Assembly: GCA_938009335.1 (NCBI GenBank)
Contig: CALLHT010000175.1
Span: forward strand, 1-7,213
Length of the DNA: 7,213 bases
Source of the DNA: an uncultured Rhizobiaceae group bacterium
GTDB taxonomy: Bacteria > Pseudomonadota > Alphaproteobacteria > Rhizobiales > Rhizobiaceae
Direction of reading: 5' to 3'
This document shows, piece by piece, positions 7,147 through 7,213 of this stretch. The notes below the pieces were generated by a model that was not told the origin of the DNA, searched no databases, and saw nothing but the letters and a program-made list of their open reading frames with translations. Position 1 is the first letter of the stretch, and every line of letters begins with the position of its first letter. Position numbers and translations under genes: made by a program.

Positions 7147-7180
7147 AAACAAAAAAGGCCGCAAGACAAAACTTGCGGCC
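7147..7180 (-). terminator. Rho-independent terminator of a gene beyond the right edge
   Basis: A perfect 9-base inverted repeat (GGCCGCAAG at 7157-7165, CTTGCGGCC at 7172-7180) encloses a 6-base loop. On the minus strand it is followed by six T, a G and three more T. It works only for leftward transcription, since the plus-strand flank after the stem is not T-rich. It should end a minus-strand gene lying beyond 7213; by alphaproteobacterial gene order this is plausibly recA, but no coding sequence of it can be recognised in 7181-7213. Confidence 0.9.
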
Positions 7181-7213
7181 AGAAGCGTGATCGCTCGGCG
7201 GGGACGGGTGCGG

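Noticed and set aside
1..7213. Mobile elements, CRISPR arrays, tRNA or rRNA genes, phage or defence genes
   Set aside because: No terminal repeats, regularly spaced repeats, RNA folds or relevant proteins were seen; nearly all the sequence is accounted for by conserved chromosomal genes.

Overview
The window reads as ordinary chromosomal DNA from an alphaproteobacterium with roughly balanced base composition. Three points suggest this. The isocitrate dehydrogenase is the ~400-residue NADP type shared by alphaproteobacteria and eukaryotes. It lies next to alaS. A strong terminator sits just upstream of alaS, where many alphaproteobacteria carry recA. Genus and family cannot be fixed from this sequence; a Caulobacterales- or Rhizobiales-like lineage is a guess.

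Layout from left to right. Bases 1-1394 (minus) hold a nearly complete class II fumarase gene, fumC, whose last few codons lie off the left edge. Bases 1486-2136 (minus) encode a 216-residue nitroreductase-family flavoprotein upstream of fumC in the same direction. A 131-bp intergenic region separates it from the divergent icd (2268-3479, plus). Next, 3607-4356 (plus) encodes a two-helix membrane protein with a degenerate GGDEF domain. It converges, with only 6 bp between stop codons, on alaS (4363-7020, minus; alanyl-tRNA synthetase). Bases 7021-7213 hold the alaS leader and a minus-strand Rho-independent terminator belonging to a gene beyond the right edge. No gap exceeds 300 bases.

fumC and icd both encode tricarboxylic acid cycle enzymes but are transcribed away from each other. 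Their leaders share a short sequence (CCAAAACCCG followed closely by TAAA) in the same orientation relative to each gene, which may be a common regulatory site or chance. The nitroreductase probably supplies an FMN-dependent reductase of unknown substrate and may be co-transcribed with fumC.

The least ordinary item is the GGDEF-like protein. All five signature residues are replaced (DLNKI) and the substrate-binding loop appears deleted, yet an RxxD motif remains exactly five residues upstream, where the cyclic-di-GMP inhibitory site of diguanylate cyclases lies. That makes it a candidate membrane c-di-GMP receptor rather than an enzyme. I saw no mobile element, CRISPR array, RNA gene or clearly new multi-gene system.
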